Shown: positions 30,578 through 38,534 of the stretch, piece by piece
Layout of the letters: each line of letters begins with the position of its first letter
Position numbering within the stretch: the stretch's first letter is position 1
IMG/VR virus record: IMGVR_UViG_3300037847_003227
Location: 1 to 38,534 of that record
Strand: one strand, 5' to 3'
Length of the DNA: 38,534 nucleotides
Source: a virus
Program-made: the position numbers and the translations under genes
Notes under the pieces: model-generated
What the model was told of the DNA's origin: nothing
Databases searched by the model: none
The model's input: the letters and a program-made list of their open reading frames with translations, nothing else

Positions 30578-31717
30578 ATGAGTAATAAAGAAGAAAACCT
30601 AGATTTATCAAAGATAACCGTAAGTAAGTTATTAAACGATGAATCGATTCCTGATTCTACTGATCCTAAACCAGAAGAACCGGTAGAGGCGCAAGTAGAA
30701 GAGACTGTTGAAGCAACAGACGAATCAGGAGATGTACAAGAAACACCTGTAGAAGGTGAAGCACAGGAAGAAACACAATCTGAGGAGAGTGTTGAAGAGC
30801 CTGTTACTGATGCCACTGAAGAACCAGTAGCTGAAAACTCTGAGTCTGAGGAAGATTCGGAGCCTACAATTATCCAAAGTTTAAAAGATAGACTAGGATA
30901 TGAGATTGAAGGAGAATTTGGAGAAGACTATGATGGGATCATAGGTTTGACCAAAGCAGCAGCTACAAAAATGGCAGAAGAGCAATTTGAATCTGTATTT
31001 TCAGCTTTTCCTGATATACAGGAATATTTAAATTACAGAGTATCTGGAGGAGATCCTGAAAAGTATTTTAAAGTCGCAGCAAAAGAGATAGACTTTAATA
31101 CTTTAAAAGTAGACGAAAAAGACGTAGGCATGCAAAAAAAGATTGTCGAAACGTTTTTAGGTCAACAAGGATATACACCAGAAGAAATTGCTGATACTGT
31201 CCAAGACTATGAAGATGCTAAATTATTATATAAAAATGCATCTAGAGCTGTGCAAAAGTTAGCAGTTACGCAAGAGCAAAACAAAAAACAGTTGTTAGAA
31301 CAACAAAAAAGAGATGCTCAGCAAGCTGCAGAACAAACTCAGCAAACGTGGAATGAGATATCTGGGATTATCAATAAAGGTAAACTAAGAGATTTCACAA
31401 TTCCTGAGAGTGACAAGAAAAAATTCTATAATTGGATGGCGGCTCCAGTGGACGCACAAGGAAGAAGTCAACGATTAATAGACAGAGAAAAGATGGATCA
31501 AGAATCTATATTAGCTATGGAATTCCTTATTTATAAGGGTCTTGACATATCCAAACTCGTAAATACCAAAGCAACCACAAGGCAGGCTGTGAATTTGAAA
31601 GCTAAATTAAAATCGAATACACAAACGGCAACTAGAAGAATGAAGGGTAATAAAGGAGCGTATAATAAATCTCAGAAGAGAGCTAATATACCATCTTTAG
31701 ATAAGCTATTTAGTTAA
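30578..31717 (+). CDS. Scaffold-like protein
   Basis: 379 residues. Residues 1-100 are a highly acidic, low-complexity tail (repeats of Glu, Pro, Val, Thr), the middle is helical, about 215-255 is a Gln-rich coiled coil (QEQNKKQLLEQQKRDAQQ), and the C-terminus is basic (TRRMKGNKGAYNKSQKRAN). Acidic, helical, with a basic C-terminal end, encoded directly before the major capsid gene: the design of a phage scaffolding protein. No sequence family is certain. A portal- or capsid-associated cargo protein is the alternative. Confidence 0.6.
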   Translation: MSNKEENLDLSKITVSKLLNDESIPDSTDPKPEEPVEAQVEETVEATDESGDVQETPVEGEAQEETQSEESVEEPVTDATEEPVAENSESEEDSEPTIIQSLKDRLGYEIEGEFGEDYDGIIGLTKAAATKMAEEQFESVFSAFPDIQEYLNYRVSGGDPEKYFKVAAKEIDFNTLKVDEKDVGMQKKIVETFLGQQGYTPEEIADTVQDYEDAKLLYKNASRAVQKLAVTQEQNKKQLLEQQKRDAQQAAEQTQQTWNEISGIINKGKLRDFTIPESDKKKFYNWMAAPVDAQGRSQRLIDREKMDQESILAMEFLIYKGLDISKLVNTKATTRQAVNLKAKLKSNTQTATRRMKGNKGAYNKSQKRANIPSLDKLFS

Positions 31718-31753
31718 TTTAATTTAATTTTTAATTTTTAATTTTTATTTATC
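31718..31753 (+). promoter_or_regulatory. U-rich leader of the major capsid gene
   Basis: 36 bases made almost only of T and A, with TTTAA and TTTTTAAT units repeated in tandem and ending TTTATTTATC right before the ATG. The gene at 35219 has a very similar leader ending TTTTTATTATC. Such unstructured leaders favour initiation in Bacteroidota, which hardly use Shine-Dalgarno pairing. Confidence 0.45.
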
Positions 31754-33190
31754 ATGGCAGCAGATAACGCTAAAAAGCTTCGTTTATACGAAGACATTTT
31801 CAACGCTGAGGGTATGACTGACGAAAACTCGTTAGCGAACGCTCTCCTTACTCAGCCTGATGTACTTTCACCGGTAATCACTCATCTAGCTGGAAAAGAA
31901 GACAAGAGGTTTCCTCTATCTTTTCTAACAGAGGGTGTAGGAGCGGTTAACTACATCAATGATATTGAGTATGACTATCCAGTAATGGGTAGATTAAACA
32001 AAACCGTTAGAGCCTCTTCATTAGTAAGTGGTTCAGGGGTTAACTTTACTAGATTTAAAGTTAAGTTTGATGAAAAATGGTTCATTAAGCAATACATTAT
32101 TGAAAGTGAAGGAGGAATCCAAGCTAGAATTATGGAAGATCCATATGAAGCTGACGGTGGATGGGTATACACACTACAATTAGTTACAGCTGATGGTACT
32201 GATTCAGTAGCTTCAGGTGATGTAGCAGATAAAAAATGGGTACAATTATTTGCACCTACTGCTATCTCTGGTTCAGTTGGTAACGAAAGTAACTGGGTTG
32301 CTCCATCTAAAATGAGAAACCAAATCTCTCTAATCAGAAAGTCCTACAGATATGAAGGAAACATGCCTGACAGAGTGGTTAATTTTGAATTTAATGTTGA
32401 TGGTAAGAAGACTAACCTATGGTATGACTTCGAAGAATATCAGCATATGTTAAGATGGAAAGAAGAAACAGAATATGCTTTATGGTATTCTAAGTACAAC
32501 AGATCTTCTGACGGAACTATCAATCTTAAAGATGACAATAACAAACCAATTCCTCTAGGAGCTGGAGTTATTGAGCAGATTCCTAACGTAGATTCTTACT
32601 CAACTCTAACAGCAGCAAAAATCAAGTCTGTAGTAAGAGACGCTCTATATGGAGCTTCTGATGCTCAAGACATGAACATTGTTCTATTTACAGGGTTAGG
32701 TGGTATGGAAGAATTCGATAACGCTATGAAAGACGAGCTATCTTCAGGTTCTTATATCAAGAACACAGATCCTAGTGCATTTATGTCAGGAGGAAGTTCA
32801 GCTCTTCAATTTGGTGGATTCTTTACTTCATACAAGCACATTGATGGTCACGTAATTACGGTAAGACACTTACCTTTATTTGATCACGGTGCAAGAGCAT
32901 TAAACAGTCCAAAACACCCAGTGTCAGGACTACCTCTAGAATCATACAGAATGATTTTCTTAGATATGTCATCTTATGACGGTCAAAAGAACGTTCAAAT
33001 GATCTCTAGAAAAGGAAGAGAACTTGTTAGATGGGCAGTAGCCGGAGCAAGTGTTCCTCCAGGATTTAGTGGTGGAAACTCACTAAGAGCAAATGACGTA
33101 GACGGTGCATCTGTACACTTTATGAAAGAGTGCGGAATTGCAATTAGAAGAGCTACTAACTGTTTGCACTTAGAGTGTGTTAAATCATAA
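31754..33190 (+). CDS. Major capsid protein
   Basis: 478 residues. Position after portal and scaffold, size, U-rich leader and strong terminator directly behind all mark the abundant capsid gene. The sequence (AKKLRLYEDIFNAEG at the start, GKEDKRFPLSFLTEG about 44-58, the RKSYRYEGN and YALWYSKYN elements, VLFTGLGGMEEFD about 311-323, SYRMIFLDMSS, ending in CGIAIRRATNC) resembles the HK97-fold major capsid proteins of crAss-like phages as I recall them. Codon use is cleaner and GC a little higher than the neighbours, as expected for high expression. Confidence 0.85.
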   Translation: MAADNAKKLRLYEDIFNAEGMTDENSLANALLTQPDVLSPVITHLAGKEDKRFPLSFLTEGVGAVNYINDIEYDYPVMGRLNKTVRASSLVSGSGVNFTRFKVKFDEKWFIKQYIIESEGGIQARIMEDPYEADGGWVYTLQLVTADGTDSVASGDVADKKWVQLFAPTAISGSVGNESNWVAPSKMRNQISLIRKSYRYEGNMPDRVVNFEFNVDGKKTNLWYDFEEYQHMLRWKEETEYALWYSKYNRSSDGTINLKDDNNKPIPLGAGVIEQIPNVDSYSTLTAAKIKSVVRDALYGASDAQDMNIVLFTGLGGMEEFDNAMKDELSSGSYIKNTDPSAFMSGGSSALQFGGFFTSYKHIDGHVITVRHLPLFDHGARALNSPKHPVSGLPLESYRMIFLDMSSYDGQKNVQMISRKGRELVRWAVAGASVPPGFSGGNSLRANDVDGASVHFMKECGIAIRRATNCLHLECVKS

Positions 33191-33199
33191 TGATTTTAT

Positions 33200-33246
33200 A
33201 TAGTGAATTAGGGGGTATTTTATATCCCCTAGTACACTATTTTTTT
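33200..33246 (+). terminator. Strong double-stem terminator after the capsid gene
   Basis: ATAGTG/CACTAT (33200-33205, 33235-33240) encloses AGGGGGTA/TATCCCCT (33210-33217, 33223-33230; one G-U), followed by six T (33241-33246). Confidence 0.85.
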
Positions 33247-33266
33247 AATTAGTAAATTTTATAATT

Positions 33267-34073
33267 ATGTCAAGAACAGTAATACTTAAAAGGAAAGAAA
33301 ATGCAACTAATCTTCCTGACCACGTTTATGCGGAAGCAAAACGTAAAATCGGATCCACATTTGGAGCTAACGGAGATATAAATACAGGATTAACTTTTGG
33401 TGAGCAGAAAAAATTCTTACCAGGAATAATCGGAGTAGATTCTAAAGATGTTAACTTTCAGAAAGAAGTAAAAAAATACTTCCAGAACTTAACAATAAAT
33501 GTAGAAAATTCAGGTACAAAGTTAGAAATTGGTTTAGATCAAGATGGTGATCCTATTAATTTAATGGATTATGTACGTTACAAATTTGCGTGTGCTCATC
33601 CATATGTTGCAGAGAATGAGCAAGCTATAGGTACTAACCGTAGGTATAAATATTATATTTACGATACTGAGATAGAGAAGGTGAAAAAGCTTTCTAATGT
33701 CAAAAAGCGTAAAGAAGCGTACAAAGAATTTATTAAACTTACAGCAGATGAAGCAAAAGTTAATCAGCTGTTAATGGTGTATGGATACAGTCCTAAATCT
33801 ATGGATGTAGCTCAAAGAGAAATAACTCTTGAGACTGAACTAGATGCTGATCCTACACAGTTTTTAATGTATGCACAAGATAAAAATATCGAGCACCAGG
33901 CGTTTATACAAGATTGTTTAACACATGATGTGTTACGTCAGGTAGGAAATACATATTTAAACGGAGACGAGGCTATTGGAGATAGTTTAGAAGAAGCAGT
34001 TCTATATCTTAAAGATAAAAAGAACTCTAGTGTTTATACAACTTTAAAAGCACGTCTTAAATCATTTAGTTAA
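33267..34073 (+). CDS. Virion-associated protein following the capsid gene
   Basis: 268 residues, mixed alpha/beta, basic N-terminus (SRTVILKRKEN), a core with NLMDYVRYKFACAHPYVAEN and RYKYYIYDTEIEKVKKL, and a helical C-terminus. In crAss-like phages a protein of this size sits between the capsid protein and the ring/stabilisation protein; the exact role is not evident from sequence. The stop shares TAATG with the ring protein gene, so both are co-translated. Confidence 0.6.
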   Translation: MSRTVILKRKENATNLPDHVYAEAKRKIGSTFGANGDINTGLTFGEQKKFLPGIIGVDSKDVNFQKEVKKYFQNLTINVENSGTKLEIGLDQDGDPINLMDYVRYKFACAHPYVAENEQAIGTNRRYKYYIYDTEIEKVKKLSNVKKRKEAYKEFIKLTADEAKVNQLLMVYGYSPKSMDVAQREITLETELDADPTQFLMYAQDKNIEHQAFIQDCLTHDVLRQVGNTYLNGDEAIGDSLEEAVLYLKDKKNSSVYTTLKARLKSFS

Positions 34074-35188
34074 TGACTGTACAAGAAATGCATCATGCGG
34101 TAGAACAGGGTCTACAAAAAGTAGCCTCTAACTCATTCGACACATTTTTGCCGGAAGAGATAGATTTTGCTTTGAATAAAATGCAAGAACGTTTTATAAA
34201 ACAACGTTTTTGGGCTTTATCAGATCCTAAAGCACAGGGTCTTCACGGTGCGCAAAAAAGAGTTGATGATTTACGTATACTCACTGTATTAGATTATAGT
34301 GACGATGTAGTAACTCCTGACCTTTATGCGGATCATGAAGACTTTGATCTACCTACTGATTACATGTTCTTAATAAACGGTAGAGTCAAAATATTATATG
34401 ATGATTGTCAAATAGATCCTGAACTAGTAACTAATAGTACATTTGCTAACGCAACTGATTGGACATTAGGTACTGGAGATCCTAGTGGATACAGATGGTC
34501 AGTTACAGGAGGATACCTCACGCACGCGAGCGGGTCTACAGATTCTGCTACACATTCAGTAAGAGTTAAAAAAGGTAACAAATATCTTATATCTGTTATT
34601 GTAAAAGGAGCTAGTACTGATGATGGTGCCTATAATGGTAGTTTTACTATTTCTTTAGGAACTCCAGGAACACCAGGAGTAGGTAATACATCATATACAT
34701 TTGACCATGCTACAGTTGCTAATGCAACTATATATCAAACTACACATGCTACAACAGCTAAACAGTTTGAATTACATGCGTTAACAGATAATGCTTTATT
34801 ACAAATTAATCCTAGTACGGATTTTAATGGTAAGATTGATAATATATCTGTAAAACGTATAAAAGAAATACCATTGCGTATAATTGAACCCGATGATGCT
34901 TATAATATCTTAGGAAATCCTTTTGCTACGTCCACTCCAAATAGTGCAATTGGCATAGTAAATAACACTGAAATTAAAGTTTTTAATAACAAAAGTTATC
35001 TATTAAAAGGACTGAACGCAGATTACATTAGGACACCTGTAGAAATTTCTCTATCTTCGGGGGTAGATTGTGAGTTAGCAGATCATACACATCAAGAAAT
35101 AGTAGACCTTACGGTCAAGCACTTATTAGAAGCCACAGAGTCACAGAGATACCAGACGAATATTGCAGAAAGCTCACAGACTGAATAA
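34073..35188 (+). CDS. Ring/tail stabilisation protein with an inserted jelly-roll domain
   Basis: 371 residues. Residues 1-112 (EIDFALNKMQERFIKQRF, KRVDDLRILTVL, FDLPTDYMFLINGRVKI) and 265-371 (IIEPDDAYNILGNPF, LNADYIRTPVEISL, ADHTHQEIVDLTVKHLLE) match the crAss-like R1 ring/stabilisation protein that joins portal and tail. Between them, about 115-262, is an insert with the pattern of carbohydrate-binding jelly rolls: ELVTNSTFANATDWTLGTG, GGYLTHASGS, YLISVIVKG, FNGKIDNISVKRI. The insert is placed between two beta segments and leaves the ring fold intact, so it should stick out from the virion neck. Domain calls are by pattern recognition. Confidence 0.75.
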   Translation: MTVQEMHHAVEQGLQKVASNSFDTFLPEEIDFALNKMQERFIKQRFWALSDPKAQGLHGAQKRVDDLRILTVLDYSDDVVTPDLYADHEDFDLPTDYMFLINGRVKILYDDCQIDPELVTNSTFANATDWTLGTGDPSGYRWSVTGGYLTHASGSTDSATHSVRVKKGNKYLISVIVKGASTDDGAYNGSFTISLGTPGTPGVGNTSYTFDHATVANATIYQTTHATTAKQFELHALTDNALLQINPSTDFNGKIDNISVKRIKEIPLRIIEPDDAYNILGNPFATSTPNSAIGIVNNTEIKVFNNKSYLLKGLNADYIRTPVEISLSSGVDCELADHTHQEIVDLTVKHLLEATESQRYQTNIAESSQTE

Positions 35189-35218
35189 CTTTATTTTTAA
35201 TTTTAAATTTTTATTATC

Positions 35219-36031
35219 ATGGCAAAAAAAGAAGTGCTTATCATCAATAGTGACGCAGCCGCATCTAGTGCTTTCGAAGCAGCTAAATTTGGTTATGTAA
35301 GAAATGGAGCTACAAGAGTAGCGACATTAACATCTGGAGATGAAGAAGTATCATTATTTTATGGTACGGCAAACGTAGGTCCTATTAGTGAAGGGGACGT
35401 AAAAAAAATCACAACAATTTCATACTCTGCAGGTACTGCACAATCTAGTACTGCTACTATCGCATTAGATGGTGGAAACGCAGAAGTTAAAGTAATTAAC
35501 ACAACAGCAGGTACAATGAATCTTCCTGTTAAAACTTTTGAATCTGTAGGTGCAGGATCAGCTAACGCTGCTGCGGCTGCAATCAGAGCTTTAATGGTAA
35601 CTGAATTTGCTAAGTCTGATTCTCCATTCTTTGGATTTGGAGCTAGTGTATCAAATGCAGTTATTACTATTACTGCTCCAATTGACTCACACTTTAGATT
35701 AGCAGGTAACGATGCAACAGCGTTTGCATACGGTACAGCAGCAGTTCCTTCAGTAGGTACTGAAAAGAAAGTAAAAGAACTAGAAAAATCAGGTAATACT
35801 GATAGTGGTGTATTTGGAAGAGCTGGATCTGCAGCAACTTTCAAGCAGCCTGATTCTGTTGTTTCTGGAAATTATGATCTTGTTTTAATTGAAGGAACAA
35901 AAAGTTCAAACTCTAAAGCAGTAGGCAATGCTAAAAATTACGATGATTTCGAAATTTGGATAGCAGTTGCAGACGGTAACTCAACTGTAACACCTGCCGC
36001 TATTGTAACTCAAGTTGAAAAACTTAAATAA
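35219..36031 (+). CDS. Abundant structural protein candidate
   Basis: 270 residues, low in charged residues and rich in Ala, Ser, Thr, Gly and Val, typical of beta-rich virion proteins. It has a U-rich leader like that of the capsid gene and its own strong terminator, implying high separate expression. Possible jobs are head decoration, tail-tube or other major virion protein. Repeated TITAP/TIALDGG-like strands are seen but no diagnostic motif. Confidence 0.6.
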   Translation: MAKKEVLIINSDAAASSAFEAAKFGYVRNGATRVATLTSGDEEVSLFYGTANVGPISEGDVKKITTISYSAGTAQSSTATIALDGGNAEVKVINTTAGTMNLPVKTFESVGAGSANAAAAAIRALMVTEFAKSDSPFFGFGASVSNAVITITAPIDSHFRLAGNDATAFAYGTAAVPSVGTEKKVKELEKSGNTDSGVFGRAGSAATFKQPDSVVSGNYDLVLIEGTKSSNSKAVGNAKNYDDFEIWIAVADGNSTVTPAAIVTQVEKLK

Positions 36032-36074
36032 TATATAAAGTAAACTTTACTTTGTTTATTTAGTTAGTTGTAAG

Positions 36075-36103
36075 AAAGGCGGTGTTAACCCATCGCCTTT
36101 TTT
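36075..36103 (+). terminator. Rho-independent terminator
   Basis: AAAGGCG (36075-36081) pairs with CGCCTTT (36094-36100) around a 12-base loop, followed by a T run to 36103. An A/T hairpin AAAGTAA/TTACTTT (about 36038-36055) lies just upstream. Confidence 0.85.
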
Positions 36104-36142
36104 ATATTAAAGAAAAATTGTAAATTTAAGAAACACAGAGTT

Positions 36143-37363
36143 GTGACTATAGAAAGCTTAGAACTATTAATAGAAGACATCCTACAAAAGTATCCAAATG
36201 AATCTTTTAGCAAGACAGCAGACCGTATATTACAAAAGTGTGATTTATTTTCACACAGAACATTAAGGAGACGGGTTGCGAAAGTAGCAAAGCAGATGAA
36301 AGAAAATTTATCTGGTGTAGCTACAACGTATAATTATAAGGGTGAACAGCCTATAACCTCATTAGAGGAAGCTATAAAGTTCTTTGATATTGATGTCAAC
36401 GAGTACGAAGTTACCGGGTATTCTTGTAATGCTTGGGACGTAAGTACAAAGACGGGTAAAAAGACTAATTATCAGGTGAAGCTCACGTTAAAACCGAGAG
36501 CTGAAGAATTAGACTATCAAGAAGTCAAAAAACAACTTGACTATGCGATATCTAAAGTTAATATAAATAAGATTCCTGGTGTAAATACAGGAGTCGTATG
36601 TCTGGCAGATTTACATATTGGCGCTGATATTAGAAATTTACAACGTACACCAGATTTTAATTTTAAATCTGTAATACAGTATTTAAAAGATATTGCAAAT
36701 CAGGTGAACCAACGAGGATATGAAAAAGTAGAAATTATATTTCTAGGAGACTTCATAGAATCGTTTACAGGACTTAACCACATAAATTCTTGGAAATCTA
36801 TGGGTAAAGGAATGTATGGACATCACGTTGTGATTTTAGCATTTGAGATCATGAGAGAGTTTATAAAAAATGTAAATAATCTCAAGTCTGTACACATGGT
36901 TTCTGGTAACCATGACAGATCGACCTCAGATGCTAAACATGACAACGAAGGAGATGTAGCAGGATTACTAGCATATATGCTTCGTAATTCTTTAGATAAA
37001 GTGAATGTAGAATTCTCTCCTTTAGTGTTAGGAAGTGCAATAGATGGTATATATTACATAATGACACATAACCATCATGCACTATCTAGAAGAGATTTAG
37101 GAAAGATAATGTTTGAGTATGGTAAGCAGGGAATGTATAATGTACTTTTAGGAGGGCATTGGCATTCTAGAAAAAGTAAGAAGGTCTTTCATACGTTACA
37201 AGAAACATATGTAGATCAAGCAGATTATAGAGCTATTGATGTTGCTCCATTGTTTACCGGCAACTTTTATAGCGAATCTATGGGTTATTCTAGTGCAGCT
37301 GGATACACACTTATAGAAAATAACGGTAAAGGTAAACCTAACGTATTTGATTATTCATTGTAA
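36143..37363 (+). CDS. Calcineurin-like metallophosphoesterase
   Basis: 406 residues from a GTG at 36143; no in-frame ATG lies between the terminator and the first conserved helix. Residues 1-60 are basic helices, perhaps a helix-turn-helix. The phosphoesterase core has VVCLADLHIG (151-160; Asp156, His158), IIFLGDFIE (198-206; Asp203), VSGNHDRS (253-260; Asn256, His257), IMTHNHHA and LLGGHWHSRK, all five metal-binding blocks. Such enzymes cleave phosphodiesters (DNA, RNA or cyclic nucleotides). Its place within the virion gene block is odd; related genes occur in crAss-like genomes. The stop shares TAATG with the next gene. Confidence 0.85.
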   Translation: MTIESLELLIEDILQKYPNESFSKTADRILQKCDLFSHRTLRRRVAKVAKQMKENLSGVATTYNYKGEQPITSLEEAIKFFDIDVNEYEVTGYSCNAWDVSTKTGKKTNYQVKLTLKPRAEELDYQEVKKQLDYAISKVNINKIPGVNTGVVCLADLHIGADIRNLQRTPDFNFKSVIQYLKDIANQVNQRGYEKVEIIFLGDFIESFTGLNHINSWKSMGKGMYGHHVVILAFEIMREFIKNVNNLKSVHMVSGNHDRSTSDAKHDNEGDVAGLLAYMLRNSLDKVNVEFSPLVLGSAIDGIYYIMTHNHHALSRRDLGKIMFEYGKQGMYNVLLGGHWHSRKSKKVFHTLQETYVDQADYRAIDVAPLFTGNFYSESMGYSSAAGYTLIENNGKGKPNVFDYSL

Positions 37364-37710
37364 TGGCAGCAGGTTCACATAATTTTAAAATAGAGCAGGG
37401 AGCAGATTTTAATAATACAATAACTTATGAAGATGCTTCTGGTAATAAAATTAATTTATCAGGTGCTACTATAACATTAAAAGCTAAAGATAATAGGTCT
37501 GATACAAATTTTGTTATAAATTTGTCTGTAGGGAACGGTATAACATTAAGTAATCCATCACAAGGACAGTTTACTATTGCAATACCAGCAGCAACTACAG
37601 CAACCTATGATTGGAATAGAGCATTCTATGATTTAGATATAACAATATCCAACGTAGTTACAAGATTATTACAAGGACAAATACAAGTAATTAAATCAGT
37701 AAGTGGATAG
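37363..37710 (+). CDS. Small beta-sandwich virion protein (BppU-N-like)
   Basis: 115 residues: HNFKIEQGADFNNTITYEDASG, LSGATITLKAKDN, GQFTIAIPAATTA and YDLDITISNVV, an immunoglobulin-like sandwich pattern found in phage baseplate/fibre adaptor proteins (IEQGADF..Y.D..G..vdLsGat). It would be a fibre- or neck-attached part. It is directly joined to the phosphoesterase gene and followed after 2 bases by a fibre gene. Confidence 0.65.
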   Translation: MAAGSHNFKIEQGADFNNTITYEDASGNKINLSGATITLKAKDNRSDTNFVINLSVGNGITLSNPSQGQFTIAIPAATTATYDWNRAFYDLDITISNVVTRLLQGQIQVIKSVSG

Positions 37711-37712
37711 TT

Positions 37713-38069
37713 ATGGCAAATACGTATGTTACTATATCAACTCCTGCTGGAAATGTAGTTAAAGTTTCCGAAGCTACTAGTAATAAAATAGTTGCTTCTG
37801 GAAATACAATTAAGGTAATATCGGTAGGTGCGCAAGGACCTGCAGGATCAGGAGATTTAAACGCAGTACATACGCAAGACACAGCAGCTTCAACTTGGCA
37901 AGTAACGCATAATTTAGGAAAGTACCCATCAGTTAGTGTAGTAGATACCGCTAATACTGCTGTAAACGGAAAAGTGATATATGAAGATTGGTCGACAAAC
38001 CAACCAAGCACTTCTAAGTTACAGATTATTTTTACCGCAACATTTGCAGGTAAAGCTTTTTTAAATTAA
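37713..38069 (+). CDS. Fibre protein with a short collagen-like linker
   Basis: 118 residues. The N-terminal strands (VTISTPAGNVVKV, GNTIKVISVGA) lead to a short collagen-like GAQGPAGSG (about 39-47), then a C-terminal fibre domain: WQVTHNLGKYPSVSVVDTANTAVNGKVIYEDW and the final IIFTATFAGKAFLN. The HNLGKYPSVxVVD...GKA.LN pattern is common in phage head and tail fibres. Short enough to be a head or neck fibre. Confidence 0.75.
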   Translation: MANTYVTISTPAGNVVKVSEATSNKIVASGNTIKVISVGAQGPAGSGDLNAVHTQDTAASTWQVTHNLGKYPSVSVVDTANTAVNGKVIYEDWSTNQPSTSKLQIIFTATFAGKAFLN

Positions 38070-38081
38070 AAAATTAATATC

Positions 38082-38534
38082 ATGTCAATAAAATATTTAA
38101 ATCATATAAACTTACAAGGTAACAGAATAGAAGGAGCTGCTATTGAACCTTTAGGATCAGCTCCTAGTAATAATCTACAAATAGGTAGAGTTTATTATGA
38201 TACTTCCGGTTCAACAAAAACATTAAAAATCTACGATGGTAGTAACTTTGTATCTATTACAGGGGATGTTACAGGAGTAGAAAATACAACTACAGGTCAG
38301 TTAACTATAACAAATCCAAATGGTCCAATACCAAGTTTTGCTATTTTAACTGGAGCTGTATCTGAAAACGGAGCTAAGCTAGCTACACAAGCACAAATTA
38401 AAGCTTACGTAGACGCACAGGTAGATACTCACGATACATTAGCTGAACTTACAGATACTAACATAACCTCTCCTGCAGACGGATCAATGCTTCTGTATGA
38501 TACAGGCACATCTAAATGGATTGATAATGTAATG
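38082..38534 (+). CDS. Tail fibre protein, N-terminal part (3' cut by window edge)
   Basis: ATG 38082 opens a frame that stays open to the last base: 151 residues visible. It begins MSIKYLNHINLQGNRIEGAA, followed by GRVYYDTSGSTKTLKIYDG, which is a repeat-type module of fibre proteins (L.GN.I......P......G..yydt....l..y.G). Later VSENGAKLATQAQIKAYVDAQV and GSMLLYDTGTSKW are also typical fibre segments. The receptor-binding end is outside the window. Confidence 0.75.
   Translation, partial: MSIKYLNHINLQGNRIEGAAIEPLGSAPSNNLQIGRVYYDTSGSTKTLKIYDGSNFVSITGDVTGVENTTTGQLTITNPNGPIPSFAILTGAVSENGAKLATQAQIKAYVDAQVDTHDTLAELTDTNITSPADGSMLLYDTGTSKWIDNVM

Noticed and set aside
1-38534. Stop-codon reassignment, as known in some crAss-like phages
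   Set aside because: All large conserved genes are intact under the standard code and genes end at TAA, TAG and TGA without read-through signs; no suppressor tRNA is seen.
1-38534. CRISPR array, insertion sequence or integrase/attachment site
   Set aside because: No regularly spaced repeats, transposase or recombinase motifs were seen.

Overview
The window reads as part of a low-GC, tailed double-stranded DNA phage genome that infects a member of the Bacteroidota. Four things point there. The terminase, portal, capsid and ring genes resemble in order and sequence those of crAss-like podoviruses (the group that includes Cellulophaga phage phi14:2); this is recognition by memory, not a database search. 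The signal peptides carry Gln at +1 (ANA|Q, AYS|Q), a Bacteroidota habit. A secreted DUF4846-type protein belongs to a family known from Bacteroidota. Translation starts are preceded by A/T-rich leaders instead of purine-rich Shine-Dalgarno sites. Genes end normally with TAA, TAG or TGA, so no stop-codon recoding is evident. I found no tRNA, integrase, insertion sequence or CRISPR array.

Layout. At 2-2042 (+) lies the end of the late block: the C-terminus of a large, probably virion, protein, then a small exported protein and a holin-like membrane protein. At 2082-22604 every gene is on the minus strand. This is the early/replication block: uracil-DNA glycosylase, a DnaA domain IV-like protein, a RecE-like nuclease, a spore photoproduct lyase-like radical SAM enzyme, RIIB/RIIA, NinB-like, RusA-like, primase, an SSB-like protein, a Sak4-like ATPase, DnaB-like helicase, SF2 helicase and family A DNA polymerase. 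Upstream of these, and so probably transcribed first, are small membrane, lipoprotein and accessory genes. At 22605-23021 is a 417-base divergent control region. From 23022 to the end (+) come a cluster of small genes (Acb2/Tad1-like candidate, winged helix, SNase, HU/IHF-like), then packaging and virion genes: TerS candidate, TerL, portal, scaffold candidate, major capsid protein, ring protein, metallophosphoesterase and fibre proteins. The last gene is cut by the window edge. The layout suits a circularly permuted genome with two divergent arms whose convergent end lies near 2.06 kb.

How it works together. The minus block supplies a nearly complete replisome plus a recombination set (exonuclease, annealing ATPase, SSB, NinB, RusA) and two repair enzymes (UNG, photoproduct lyase). 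RIIA/RIIB and the Acb2/Tad1-like protein are candidates for countering host exclusion or nucleotide-signalling defences. The plus block packages DNA and builds the particle. Seven small genes shorter than or hidden within longer frames were recovered by reading the sequence (3160-3330, 18540-18689, 18691-18756, 19361-19534, 20881-21015, 24300-24446, and the shortened 23022-23174). Several gene junctions carry strong hairpin terminators; two of these are unusually large, branched and tRNA-sized.
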